Shown here: piece by piece, positions 26,954 to 36,861 of the stretch | Layout: each line of letters starts with the position of its first letter | Numbering within the stretch: the first letter of the stretch is position 1 | Assembly: GCA_036872755.1 (NCBI GenBank) | Contig: JAVHNS010000005.1 | Coordinates: 1,550,001 to 1,614,000 of the forward strand | Source of the DNA: Orbilia blumenaviensis | Lineage: Eukaryota > Ascomycota > Orbiliomycetes > Orbiliales > Orbiliaceae | DNA: 64,000 nucleotides | Direction of reading: 5' to 3' | The notes under the pieces: model-generated | Databases searched by the model: none | The model's input: the letters and a program-made list of their open reading frames with translations, nothing else | What the model was told of the DNA's origin: nothing | Translations under genes and position numbers: made by a program

Positions 26954-27915
26954 GGTGGATGTGATGTGGATGTGTCTATAGCAATGATGGGAGCCTCAAA
27001 GCGTGTTGATGTAATAGAGTGAATGCAAGTAGTAGGCGAGAGATCCGATGTTAATGAGGTCAAGTCGCGCGTCTAAAGGGCGATAGATTTTGGGGAAAGT
27101 GTTGCCGTGTTGTGCATTTGTCACTTCGTGTTGTCTATTTGTCCAACAGCGTTCGAGTCACGAGACTGATATAGGTCACGTGTCAATCGTTTGTGATCAC
27201 GTGATTGTTATTCAATGGGCTGTTTTTGTGTTGTGCGGCTCCGACTAAATTAAGCGACCGACAGCAGCTGCAGGTTTGTTTTTGTTGTGTTCCCGCCTTT
27301 CCCTTCCCGAGCGTGCCTCCATCTCTTCCCAACTTTATTCTTCAACTGTCACATCTTTAACCTTCCATCCTCATCAAACCATCTCTCTTCATCATCAATT
27401 CAGCTCCCATTTCAAGAACACCTTCAATCCTTCGACTATCCCGCTTTCGCGTCCTTCTCCATTAGATAAATCTGTTCTAATCATCTTCTCCATTCTGAAG
27501 AACCCCTTGCTATCCTTTCATAAAGCAATTATCTCCTGCTGAAAAAAAAAAGCTTCCTCTCGCGGTTGCTTGGAATCCCGCTCTGTTGATTGGAAATTCT
27601 GATGTCCCATATCGACAACGGCGATCACGATAACAACACCAACTCCATTCAGGACAGCTGCCGACCTATTTTTCCCAGATCGCTGCTTTCCTCGCAACAC
27701 AATCGCAAACGTTTGCGATCGACTTTATCGCTCACCAGGTCCCCGCGTCCTGTTTCTTAAAACCCTGGACACCACCATCATCCATCCGTCTTCTCCCTTC
27801 CATCAATCCATCATCCATCCCACCTTCCATCAGTCAACTAACCCACCTAACTGATCCCGACAAAGTATCTCCTTCCCCCATCTGCTTCTTTCACGCATTC
27901 ACATCATCAACAACC
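26954..27915. promoter_or_regulatory. Bidirectional promoter region of ELF1 and WAPL
   Basis: The 962 bases between two divergent start codons must hold both promoters. Two CACGTG sites lie in its left half. From about 27,290 to 27,910 the plus strand is strongly pyrimidine-rich (TTC, CTT, CATC repeats), typical of a fungal core promoter and 5' leader for the rightward gene. A 27,276-27,542 open frame here is a low-complexity by-product of that pyrimidine bias. Confidence 0.55.
27177..27203. promoter_or_regulatory. Two CACGTG E-boxes 21 bp apart
   Basis: CACGTG occurs at 27,177-27,182 and 27,198-27,203. The second sits in a 10-bp perfect palindrome, ATCACGTGAT. A 21-bp spacing is two helical turns, so both would face the same side of DNA. 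CACGTG is bound by fungal bHLH proteins such as Cbf1. Their use here is inference. Confidence 0.5.
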
Positions 27916-30900
27916 ATGCGCGACAAAAAAACATATCGCGGCGCCCGAACCAGTGCCGGCCTGAAAGATGAATATAATGATGTCTTCAAGGCCCGAGCCA
28001 CGGAGATGAAGAAGGGAACAACCACCGTCGCCCAGGGAATCAAATCACCCACCGAGTCCAAGGAATCGAGAAAATCACGTTCTCCCTCCCCCCCTCCTCG
28101 TGCTAACTCTCCCTCCTCGGCCTCTGGGACAATGGGTGTTGCTAAGAGGAAAAGAACAAGTTACGAGCAAAAACTGATGAAGAATACGAAAAACCCGAAG
28201 AGAGACGTATACGATATGGACGATACTTCGGATGAAGAAGTTAGAGACAGAGGATCGAAGAAGGCCAAGACCTCTATTACTGCAACTACCACGACAGCAG
28301 CAGCAAACGCCAGCACATACCAGCCCCGTGCAAAGAAGCTGAAAAGCGATGTTTTCGAGATCGAGACTTCCGAGGAAGAAGTCATCGAGAGGACTCCGAA
28401 AGCTAAGCCGACAGCTAATCCGAAATACCAGCAAAGACAAGAACAGAACACAAAGGGAAAGCCGACAGCAGCAGGAACGATTCAGAAGCAACAAACGAAG
28501 AAAGCTAAGGATGTCTACGATGTCCAGACTTCTGAGGAAGAAGTTATGGGAAGGAGTTCGAAGACGGCCTCACAGGTGAAGTCTGTTGCCGAAGCTCGTG
28601 GAGGAAAGGGTTCTGAAGTTGTCCAGCGAACCAAGTCTTCGGCTGAGAAACCCGTTGGCGATGTTCAGCGAACCAAGCCTACGGTCGAGAAACCCGTTGC
28701 TGAGGTTCAGCGAGTTAAGCCTGCCACTGCTAAGCAAGTTGCTGAGACGCAGCCAGCGAAATCCGGTGCAAGACCCTTCACAAAAACCGCATCTTCTTCT
28801 AAGCCAGCCGTTGCTGAAGCTCAATCAACAAAACCTGTTGCCAAACCTGTTTCTGAGGCTCAGCGAACAAAACCCGTTGTTTCCGCAAAAGCCACCACAG
28901 AGACTCGAAACGGCAGAGCTACTAGCGACAAAGACACCCCGCAAGTGATCGTTATTGACAGTGACTGCGACAGCGATCCTGTCCGCGATAGAACTAAAAG
29001 GAAGAAAGCACCTGCCGCAAACGTTTCCCCAAAGCCTACGAAAACAACCGAGATGACGACCTCAAAAGCCGATAAAGTCCCGTCGAAGGTTGAAATCGCC
29101 CTAGCAAAGGCTGAAAAGCGGAAGGCAAAATCGACATCGGACTCTGAGTCTGAATACTCCCCTAAGCCGAAGGATAGAAAGAAGGTCAAGCCGGTTTCAA
29201 AGGAAACAGCCGTCAAGCGAAAAGCTGCTGAAAAGTCAGATAACGAAGCTCCTCAGAGACCAGCTAGCAAGAGACAAGATCGTGGGACTAAGGGCGATAC
29301 TGCATCGAACTTAACTGGTTCGAAGAATGCTAAGAAGTTTACCAAAGTCATCACCACTAAGAAGACTGGTAAAGCTGTCAAGGTCCAAGAGTCAGCTGTC
29401 GAAGACGATGAACCGGAGAAAATAGAACACATCTATGACCACGCTGTCGATCTCTCATACGCTATCACGAGCCCCCCTGAGAAGAAAAAGATCTCGAAGT
29501 TGAGCAAAGAGCCCTCTGCTGTTGAAATGCCCTCTGGCTTGGCCGAGTTGATAGAATCCCGCGTCGCCGAGATTGAAGAGCAGGCACCTCCCAAGAAGGC
29601 AAAGAAGCCAACCAAGAAACCGGTCAAACAGAACGTTGAGGTAGAGTTGCTCGACCTAGGATCCGACGAGAAGCTTCCCGGCAGCACTGGAGAGCGGGAC
29701 GCCGACCTGCAGGCCCAGATCAGCAGTGCTATGTTCGCTGCTGATTATGGTGTCCGCACGACGCGTTCCAAATTCAGGAACGAAACAGCTGCAAAGAAGT
29801 CATACGGGGTCTCTCAAAGGACCATGAGGCAGCCAGTCACCGAGGAGGAGCAGCGAGAGGACGACAAGCTCGAGCTTGAGCGTTCCCGGTTCGAGGCGGA
29901 GAGGGCGCAGACGAGGAAGCTCCATAACGAGGAGCAGGAGAGGCGGGAGCAGGAGAGGCGAGAGCAGGAGGAGTTGGCCGCCGCCCAAGAGAGGAAAGGG
30001 GCCAAGAAGGGCAAGAAGGGGAAGGCGGCCTCAGCCTTCGACCTCCCAGAAGACTGGGAGGACGGGCCGAAGGTGATGAGCCGCCACGAGCTCCTCCAGA
30101 AGGGCCGACATCAGCGTGTTCTCAATGAGATCAACGCTTTGATGGAGGACGCCCAGAAGGAGAACCCCACCAGGCGGAGCAGCATCCTCGACATCGCCTA
30201 CAAGATGTCAAACAACACCGAGGTCGGGCGGGAGTTCACGACTAAGTTCCGCCTGAACGGCTACCCGACCAAGCTGTTCAAGAACCTCCAGACGGAGGAG
30301 GACGCTGTATGTTCCCCTTGTTCGCCTTGTGTATTCATCTAAACTGACATTTTGCTTTTCTACAGCTCACCCGGATAGGATACGGGTGGACGCTGTTCAT
30401 CCTCTTGAATGAGGATCGATACAGCGGCCACGCCGTCGAGCTCATGCACGAGAATGGTGGGTTTGAGATGTTGGAGCTTATGCTCCAGAACGATGAGGAT
30501 ATGGAGGAGCTTGCGAGGAGTAGTGTCCTCAAGCTCGCCATCCAGATCAACATCGTGACGGGCAAGCTTCGAAACCGGCTCCTGGACTGTCGGTTCATCA
30601 GGGACGACGTCCCAAAATCGTTTTCGCAACGTTACGTTGCGTTGATGATTATCAACACGCTGCTGAAGAACGTTAGCAAGGATGAAGGGAGGAGACTGAT
30701 TCTCAGCTCCTTCAACCCTCGACAGTTTGTTGAGATCTTGAGTCCGTTGAACGGGTTCACGTCACCACCTAGTGGTGAAACATTGACCAACTTCATCCTA
30801 GCCGGCTCGATTCTCAGCCACTATGCGCAGGGAGCCCGTATTTACCGACCACTCGACGACAGTTTGGGGCCGGGGCACCAAACTGTCTTGTCTGACGTCC

Positions 30901-31656
30901 TCCCAACGGTCCTTGCATGGAACACTTCGGATTACATGAAGAGTATCAAGCGGATCAAGGATCTTCAGACCGCCGTTTTCAAGCTGTGCATTGACCGCAC
31001 TAACGAGGACCCGACGATGTGTACTTCTGTTGCCGACCACAAGAACGGATTGACCGGCATCGTTGAGGTCTGCGTCCGCCAGTTCAAGAAATTAAGTAAC
31101 GATCACAGTCCGGAAGTCGATACTTCGAAGGATGTTGATATTCTTGTTCTCACCACCATCCTGTTGTCGAACCTTCTTGAGTTCAGCGAGACCGCTAGGA
31201 TGTTCTTACGCATTCAGAAGTCAGAAAACGTCCCGTTGGTTGGGTGTTTGATGGAGGTCTTTCAGCAGCGTCACGACCGCCTTGAACTAGTAAGTTTTAA
31301 AATTCCACCCATTATGTTGTCCAGTACCTTGCTAACGATATAATTAGGCTGAAAGCGTCGAAGAAACGCATCTTAATGTCGCCTTTGGGTACCTGACTGT
31401 CGCGCTAGCCTATGCTTGCCGTGAATATGACACCAGGGTCATCATTCGCACCCAGCTCCGCGGGAACCTAGGTCCTCTCGTCCGTGCTGTGACTGCCTTC
31501 AAGAATCAGAACCAGACTTTGGAGGATGCAGAAGCTGCCGCTTCACAGGATGTGATCCAAGACATCATGTTTGGTGACGCCGCGCCTACTAAATACTCGT
31601 ACACATCCCGCCTAGAGGATATCTTGGTTGAGTTGCAGAGCTACGGTTCTCGCTAG
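27916..31656 (+). CDS. WPL1: WAPL/Rad61 cohesin-release factor
   Basis: Wapl opens the cohesin ring and removes it from chromosomes, working with Pds5. Three exons, 27,916-30,306, 30,366-31,289 and 31,348-31,656, give 1,207 residues with phase-0 introns. The first 710 residues are disordered and Lys/Ser/Thr/Pro-rich. They carry three copies of a D-V-[YF]-[DE]-x3-S-[DE]-E-E-V type motif (from residues 97, 145 and 199), a 14-residue repeat at about 237-280, and a hydrophobic-acidic VIVIDSD motif (344-350). A charged Glu/Arg helix precedes residue 700. From about 713 the alpha-helical WAPL domain begins: SRHELLQKG, then helical repeats including RRSSILDIAYKM and YGWTLFILL. It ends with a LNVAFGYLTVALAYAC segment near the C-terminus. 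The fold assignment rests on this pattern of helical motifs, not on an alignment, so a different cohesin-linked helical protein is the main alternative. The last part of exon 1 (about 29,850-30,300) is visibly richer in G/C-ending codons than the first part. Confidence 0.75.
28624..28752 (+). repeat. 42-bp coding tandem repeat in WAPL
   Basis: Units begin with CAG at 28,624, 28,666, 28,708 and 28,750, exactly 42 bases apart, and encode imperfect 14-residue repeats of the type QRTKPTVEKPVAEV. Related but less regular units follow to about 28,890. Confidence 0.8.
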
Positions 31657-33097
31657 TTCCCTCATCCATCTGCGCTGTGTGTTCAGGACCATTACGCCTT
31701 GTCTTGACTCGCATTTGTTTACGGAGATCACGCCTTTTTCTTCCCGGTCTTGCTACTTGGTTTTAGACCACTCCCGATGCCGCGCTTAATATCCCTCTAA
31801 TAGTCGTTATCATGGATTTCTGGCCCCAAGCAACCCCCAGAATCCACACTCCCGACGTTGCTAGGACCCAAGCAACTTCAGGTCTTCGTACCTTTAATAA
31901 CCCTGGCGATATGCCCTTTATGCTCTTGTGCATTACGTTTATGACTTTTACGAACTGCTTATGCCTTGCATGCACGATACCCCTCCTGTTTTTTTTTTAT
32001 GATGGCACGGCGTTTATGGTTTTTGTTTTACTTTCTTATGCCGATAGATGCGCATACACCATGTTTTTCTTTTCACTAGAGCAAGTGCCGAATGCTTTCT
32101 CACTCTTATCCAGCCAGGGGGCATTTTTGAGGGCAAATAGAGGGAATTTATTCCGTTTTTACTCACGTTATCTTCTAGTAGCTATTTCGTGTTTGCTTAT
32201 CCCCCAAACTCTTAATGCTGCTATTCGGACTATTTATTGCCCTCGAATTACCTACAGATCTGTGGAATCCCCACCGGATCTTTGATTCACTGTTCCCGTT
32301 TTCTTTCTGCATATGTCTTTCCCTCTGTGTGCTTGCTATACCTACGTGGGCATATACTGGACAGACGCTGTGGTATTCTGGCGTTTTTGCTTCATCGGTT
32401 CTTTTAGAAGATATACTTCTTTCGGCACACGGTGGCGTTTCTTATCATGTTTTACATACACTTCATTCGGTATCAAGGCGTCGTGGATCGGTGGCTTTTT
32501 TTTTATGAGTTTTAAAAACTTTCAGTTCGATATGGTTGCACTTTTCATAGATTGATGGAATGTGGTGGGATGGATGCTATATCAGTGTGATTGCATCCGG
32601 TTATTGTTATTTTTATCTCTATGCATGTGTTATCATCAATCGTGGTGTGTGTACTTTAGAGGATTCCTTTTCTCCCTAGCATGTTATGCGAGGGGCGTTA
32701 GATAATAATATGAGATTCGTGGTGGAGACTTTTGGTCCGAAACTATTATTTTCTGTGTGAGCGTAGATCAAGATTAATTTAATTAGAAATGTGATCAGGA
32801 ATGTTTTGATATAGTTTGGTTTAGGTAATATGTGTGGTCTATTGCCACGACTCTCGTAAATTATTCTCCATGAAGCACCTAAGTGCCTGATCGCCAGGGG
32901 CAGGCTGTTTGCAAACAAGTTCCTTAAGTTCCTTTAGTACCGTAATGTAGGTTATAAGCTCCTGAGCCTATACCCAAGGTCCATATTATGCAAAGGTAAA
33001 CAGATATATAGCAGGTCGGTATCTGAACCAGACTCCAACAAAACAACCACAGAGGTGATACCCCAATCAGGTCTCCCTCTTCACCAATCTCAAAACA
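31657..33097. other. Intergenic between convergent WAPL and the ACBP-like gene
   Basis: The region is T-rich on the plus strand. An ATG-initiated 157-codon frame (31,812-32,285, plus) would encode a Phe/Leu/Cys-rich protein with hydrophobic stretches, but this is what T-rich DNA yields in any frame and no family is recognised. It more likely includes the WAPL 3' UTR. Nothing else was seen. Confidence 0.45.
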
Positions 33098-33442
33098 TCA
33101 ATCCTCAACCCCATACTCAGCCATCAACCGGCTCACCATCTCTACGTACTGCTTCTGCGCCTCCGCCTGAGACATCCCCTTATGACTCATCCACTTCAAC
33201 CAAGCCGTTCGCTCGTAGATATCCGGGTTTGTAGGGAATGGACGTCTATAGTCACCGATCGTGGCTTGCATGTATAGGCCGTAAAGGCTGGTTGAGTCAC
33301 GGATTGATTGGAGAGGGTCGGGGTTGGATTCTATCTTGGGGGTTAGGTGCTTGATAGCGGTGATTGTGGCGAGGGTGAATGGGGTTGGTTTTGTTGGGGG
33401 CATTGTTGTGGGTGTGGTTGCTGTGGGGCGGTGGATAGGCAT
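33098..33442 (-). CDS. Acyl-CoA-binding-domain protein
   Basis: Acyl-CoA-binding proteins carry long-chain acyl-CoA esters in the cytosol or at organelles. A single-exon frame of 114 residues runs from ATG at 33,442 to TGA at 33,098. About 20 Pro/Thr-rich residues precede the domain. The domain shows the family order: SLYGLYMQATIGD (52-64), then a Trp-rich helix WLKWMSHKGMS (81-91), then EAQKQYVEMV (94-103). These correspond to the acyl-CoA contact motifs LYxLYKQAxxGD, KWxAWxxxKGMS and AxxxYI/V. The short segment between the first and second motifs and the basic-poor N-terminus suggest a divergent member, not the canonical 10-kDa protein. An upstream exon is possible because the coding-like composition continues past the ATG. 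The sense-strand codons switch from C/A-ending in the 5' half to G/T-ending in the 3' half. Confidence 0.75.
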   Translation of the reverse strand: MPIHRPTATTPTTMPPTKPTPFTLATITAIKHLTPKIESNPDPLQSIRDSTSLYGLYMQATIGDYRRPFPTNPDIYERTAWLKWMSHKGMSQAEAQKQYVEMVSRLMAEYGVED

Positions 33443-36400
33443 GTGGAGGGGCCCGCGGTTTGGGTTCTGGGACGTCGTAGGTAATTTGAGGGCCGTTCGG
33501 TGATGCTCCAGATGGCCGATTCGAGAATCTCGAGGTCTATCAGAAATAGCAGGTCATGTGGAGCCACTTATATAATAGTCACAATGTATATCATAGATGG
33601 TTTTATTTGAAGTCGTGATACATTCTTTAGTTTTCACGAATAACTATTAAAAAAGTTTAAGTGATATTATAAGGTTTATACAACGGCTGGTTCCGTGGCA
33701 GCTACTTGAACCTATGATAGGAGTTTAAGCCACCCTTTTGTTTTTTATGCGGGAGTTAATCGGGATCGGCACTGTGGTACAAAGTTTGGACCTGCTAGGT
33801 GTTCTGGATTGAATCATGTTGTTTCTCTCGATATTTAACTAACATGCATCTCATTATGGGGCTGGTTACTATATCTGCGGCGTGATTAGTAATCTTTTCA
33901 GAACGATGCCTATATATACTATGGTTCTTATTAGTACTGGATGTCTGACTTCGCAGTCTTATGATTCAATTGATCGAGTATGGTAAGAAAGGGTCTCCTA
34001 AGAGCCTAGACTATGATGAATGTACTTAGTCTACGAGACAAAATGAACTTGACTTTTGCGTTCTGTGTTGGAGGAATTGTTGTATTTTTCTTTTCGACGA
34101 TTTACCATTTACGGCTGCTTGGAGGTAGACCCGTGCATTTTTTAGTATCGCTACCTAACTTGGTCTGGCGGGCTGGGGAGGCTTGTATTACTGGGGACGA
34201 GGGCTGCATATGCGGGTTTGTGCATTCTAGCGAGGGACGGCTCGAACCCAGGGCCTTGCAGAATCGATGGCCCTATAAGACATGCATGGCCAGCTAGCTA
34301 CCAATTGCAAAAGTTACTGGACCATATAAAAGTCGTCGTCTGTCATGTCGTTTAGGATTGGTTGGGCTATATATTGACTCTCAATATATAAGGTAGATAC
34401 CAAGCGCTTGGCTACATACAAGTACGTATATACCTACCCTAGGTACCTACCTAGGTAATTGTCCCACGAGAGTAAATTTTAATCGTGTGTGTTTATGCAA
34501 GTTTTCTTTTTACAATCCCTGGAACCGACATGCTAAAGTTAGGTTACACAGGATACCTTGTAGCGCTCCACCCCTTCCAGTCATATGTAATGTCCTTTTT
34601 CTTTTTCGTTTGAGGCGATGATCGGAGGGGTGCCATGTTACGCAAGTCGCTGAATTGGGCAGTTATTGGACATGGGGGAGGGTGGTCTGGGTAACTGGGA
34701 AGGATGTTCTTTCTTTCTTTCTTTTTCTTGTTTGGTATGTTTGTGCGACCTTGCATATATTCAGAGGTTTAGGTTCTATGGAGCTCTCTTTTTGAGAAAA
34801 GAAAAGAAAAACTGTTGGATGTGTGGGGGCTAGTTAATTTCGTGGCCTAGAATTGATGTGGATAGTACCCAAGTGAAAGGAACGATAAAATAAGGGCTAG
34901 GGGCATACGATTGCAGTACAAGCGTTGACGTTGTTGCGGAACTGCAAGCCTTGGAGGACTCCGTATACACGCGCCTTACGTCAGGTTCTACTAGACTAAT
35001 AGTGTGGTTGGTAGTGAGCGTTGTGGTATTTTGAACGATTCAACGCAGGAGGCATATCAGAATCCCGAGTTTGCAACTGTGTGATGGCCGAGCTACAAAA
35101 CCAGTTCCGGGTTGTTGTTATCCTGTTTAACAGAAATATATTGATTACATGGGCTTTATGGTTAGTTTTTGATTTTTCTCGTTTTCGCAAGCAACCGGGT
35201 TTGAGCTCATGATCACCGTAGTAAAATCAGCTAATTGCGAATTAACCGGCCGTAGAGATTCGCATGAAGCAAATATTAATTGCATATGTTAGGCATCTAA
35301 AAGGGACGATAGTTTAGAGCGACTTACTTACTTGCGGAACCATAGCTAGCATAATTAAACTTCAGCGGTCATCGCTTCGGTCAAAGCTGCACTTCTATCT
35401 GCGTTGGGCTTCTCTACGATCTTTAGGTTCCTTGTCAGCTGTACGTATCAGACTTTGGTCATAAATATAGAACACTTGTAGGGATGGCATGCATTCGCGC
35501 TGCTGGTACTTGTAAACGTAATTTCTCATTGTAGGCTATGATCAATTCGAGGTACCTATAATATTTCTTATCAAAAGATAGTGGATTGATTTTTACCTAG
35601 GGCTCTGGAGCTAGTAAGTGATAAACTTGATTGGCAAATTAGACATCGTTTTAGGAGAATATCTTGATATATTCAAACAGAGCTGTGGGTCAAGTCGAGC
35701 CTAAATATTTACTCAGGGTATCCGTAGATCGCCCAAATTAGAGCCTGACCTGGTCTTGTAAACTAGCCTCCACAAAGTTGTCCCAGCTGGCCCGTCTTCC
35801 GGCTTAATCCTCATGTATATAATTATATGTATATGTATATATTGATATATGACGCCCGTGAAACCATGTTGGGTTTTGAATTTTTCAGCATTTGTTTCGA
35901 TTTCCTAATCAGTTAAGAAATCAGTCCGGTATGTTTTACACCAGCTATAGAAAACAGTTTTCCTTTTAAAAAAAACAAAAAATAAACCCCAATCTAGATA
36001 TACTAGTATTCAACTGGAACAAATTTAGAAGCAGTACTATAATATTGACCAACTTGATCACCATCAGTACCCTCTAGAGCTCTTTGCTTGTTTTATGTTG
36101 TCACGCGTGCGCGAGGGTGTATTTTACGGGTCCCCGCACGGCCCTCCAAGACGGGAGCCGTTTGTCCAATAACGTGTTTGCTTTTATAAAGAGAACCCGA
36201 AACTAATCTCGTGTGCTCCCTCGGAATCGATTGTATTCTATTAAATTCTTGAACAATCAAAGTACGTATAGACGGACGGGTGGCCTCGTATTATATTCTT
36301 TGTGGAGCCCCAAAGCAATAAATTTCATATTCCAGCGTACTAATTCCCAATACCTATTCTATAGTCAACGCTGCATGGCATATGGAAATCGAATCGGAGA

Positions 36401-36476
36401 GTTGCCGTTGGATTTTTGACGGGCTGCCCTGATTTTGGTGCCAAGCTTGAAATTCTTGGCTTTCCATGTGGTTGTT
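33443..36476. other. Intergenic, AT-rich, no supported gene
   Basis: About 3 kb without a recognisable frame. It contains a TACCTAGGTA palindrome cluster (34,429-34,458) and many TA-rich stretches near 35,800-36,000. A passage at 34,190-34,290 ends in a tRNA-like GCTCGAACCC string, but no cloverleaf can be built around it. Confidence 0.45.
34429..34458. repeat. TACCTAGGTA palindrome cluster
   Basis: Consecutive CCCTAGGTACC and TACCTAGGTAA units form overlapping palindromes. They match the core seen near 22,843, 24,144 and 48,675. Confidence 0.65.
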
Positions 36477-36629
36477 ATGGATCCACCGCCCGATCAACAA
36501 CATCATCGCCATCAACCACCATCCTCCTGCAATCCCATCCCCCCATCCACTCGGCCTCTATCACCATCGACGTCTTCACTGACTTCACCATTACCGGATC
36601 CATCATCACCAGCTCCGCCGTCGTTATAA
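36477..36629 (+). CDS. 50-codon upstream ORF or missed first exon of BUR1
   Basis: An ATG at 36,477 opens a 50-residue frame beginning MDPPPDQQ, rich in Pro, Ser and His, that ends at TAA (36,627-36,629), 232 bases before the BUR1 start. The C/A-ending codon choice and smooth composition look coding-like. It may be a uORF in the BUR1 leader. Alternatively it is a first exon: splicing just before its stop to the acceptor at 36,849-36,850 would be in phase with BUR1 codons ahead of the MMPAK start, but the required donor (GTTATA) is poor. Confidence 0.3.
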   Translation: MDPPPDQQHHRHQPPSSCNPIPPSTRPLSPSTSSLTSPLPDPSSPAPPSL

Positions 36630-36861
36630 CCCCCGGTTTGGGATCTTGGATCACGCCAAAAGCCACTCTCCATTAACCCCTGGTCCTTTCGCGTCATTGG
36701 CATCACGATCCACTCCAGCCACCAGACAAAAATTCCTAAAAAAAATCTCCCCACAGGCGCCCTTCCTCCGCCTCCAATAATCTTCCAATCGCGTCCTTCA
36801 ATCCCGGCCATCTGGCCTCAATCAACCTCCAAAGGTGGATTCCCACAGGACACCGCAGGGC

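Noticed and set aside
28075..28494. 139-codon minus-strand frame opposite WAPL
   Set aside because: Antisense of low-complexity coding sequence in WAPL exon 1.
31812..32285. 157-codon ATG frame with hydrophobic stretches after WAPL
   Set aside because: T-rich DNA gives Phe/Leu/Cys-rich translations in any frame. There is no family motif, and the position fits the WAPL 3' UTR.
34190..34290. Possible tRNA or tRNA-derived element (GCTCGAACCC)
   Set aside because: The T-stem does not pair and no D-arm or anticodon arm can be built at the right distances on either strand.
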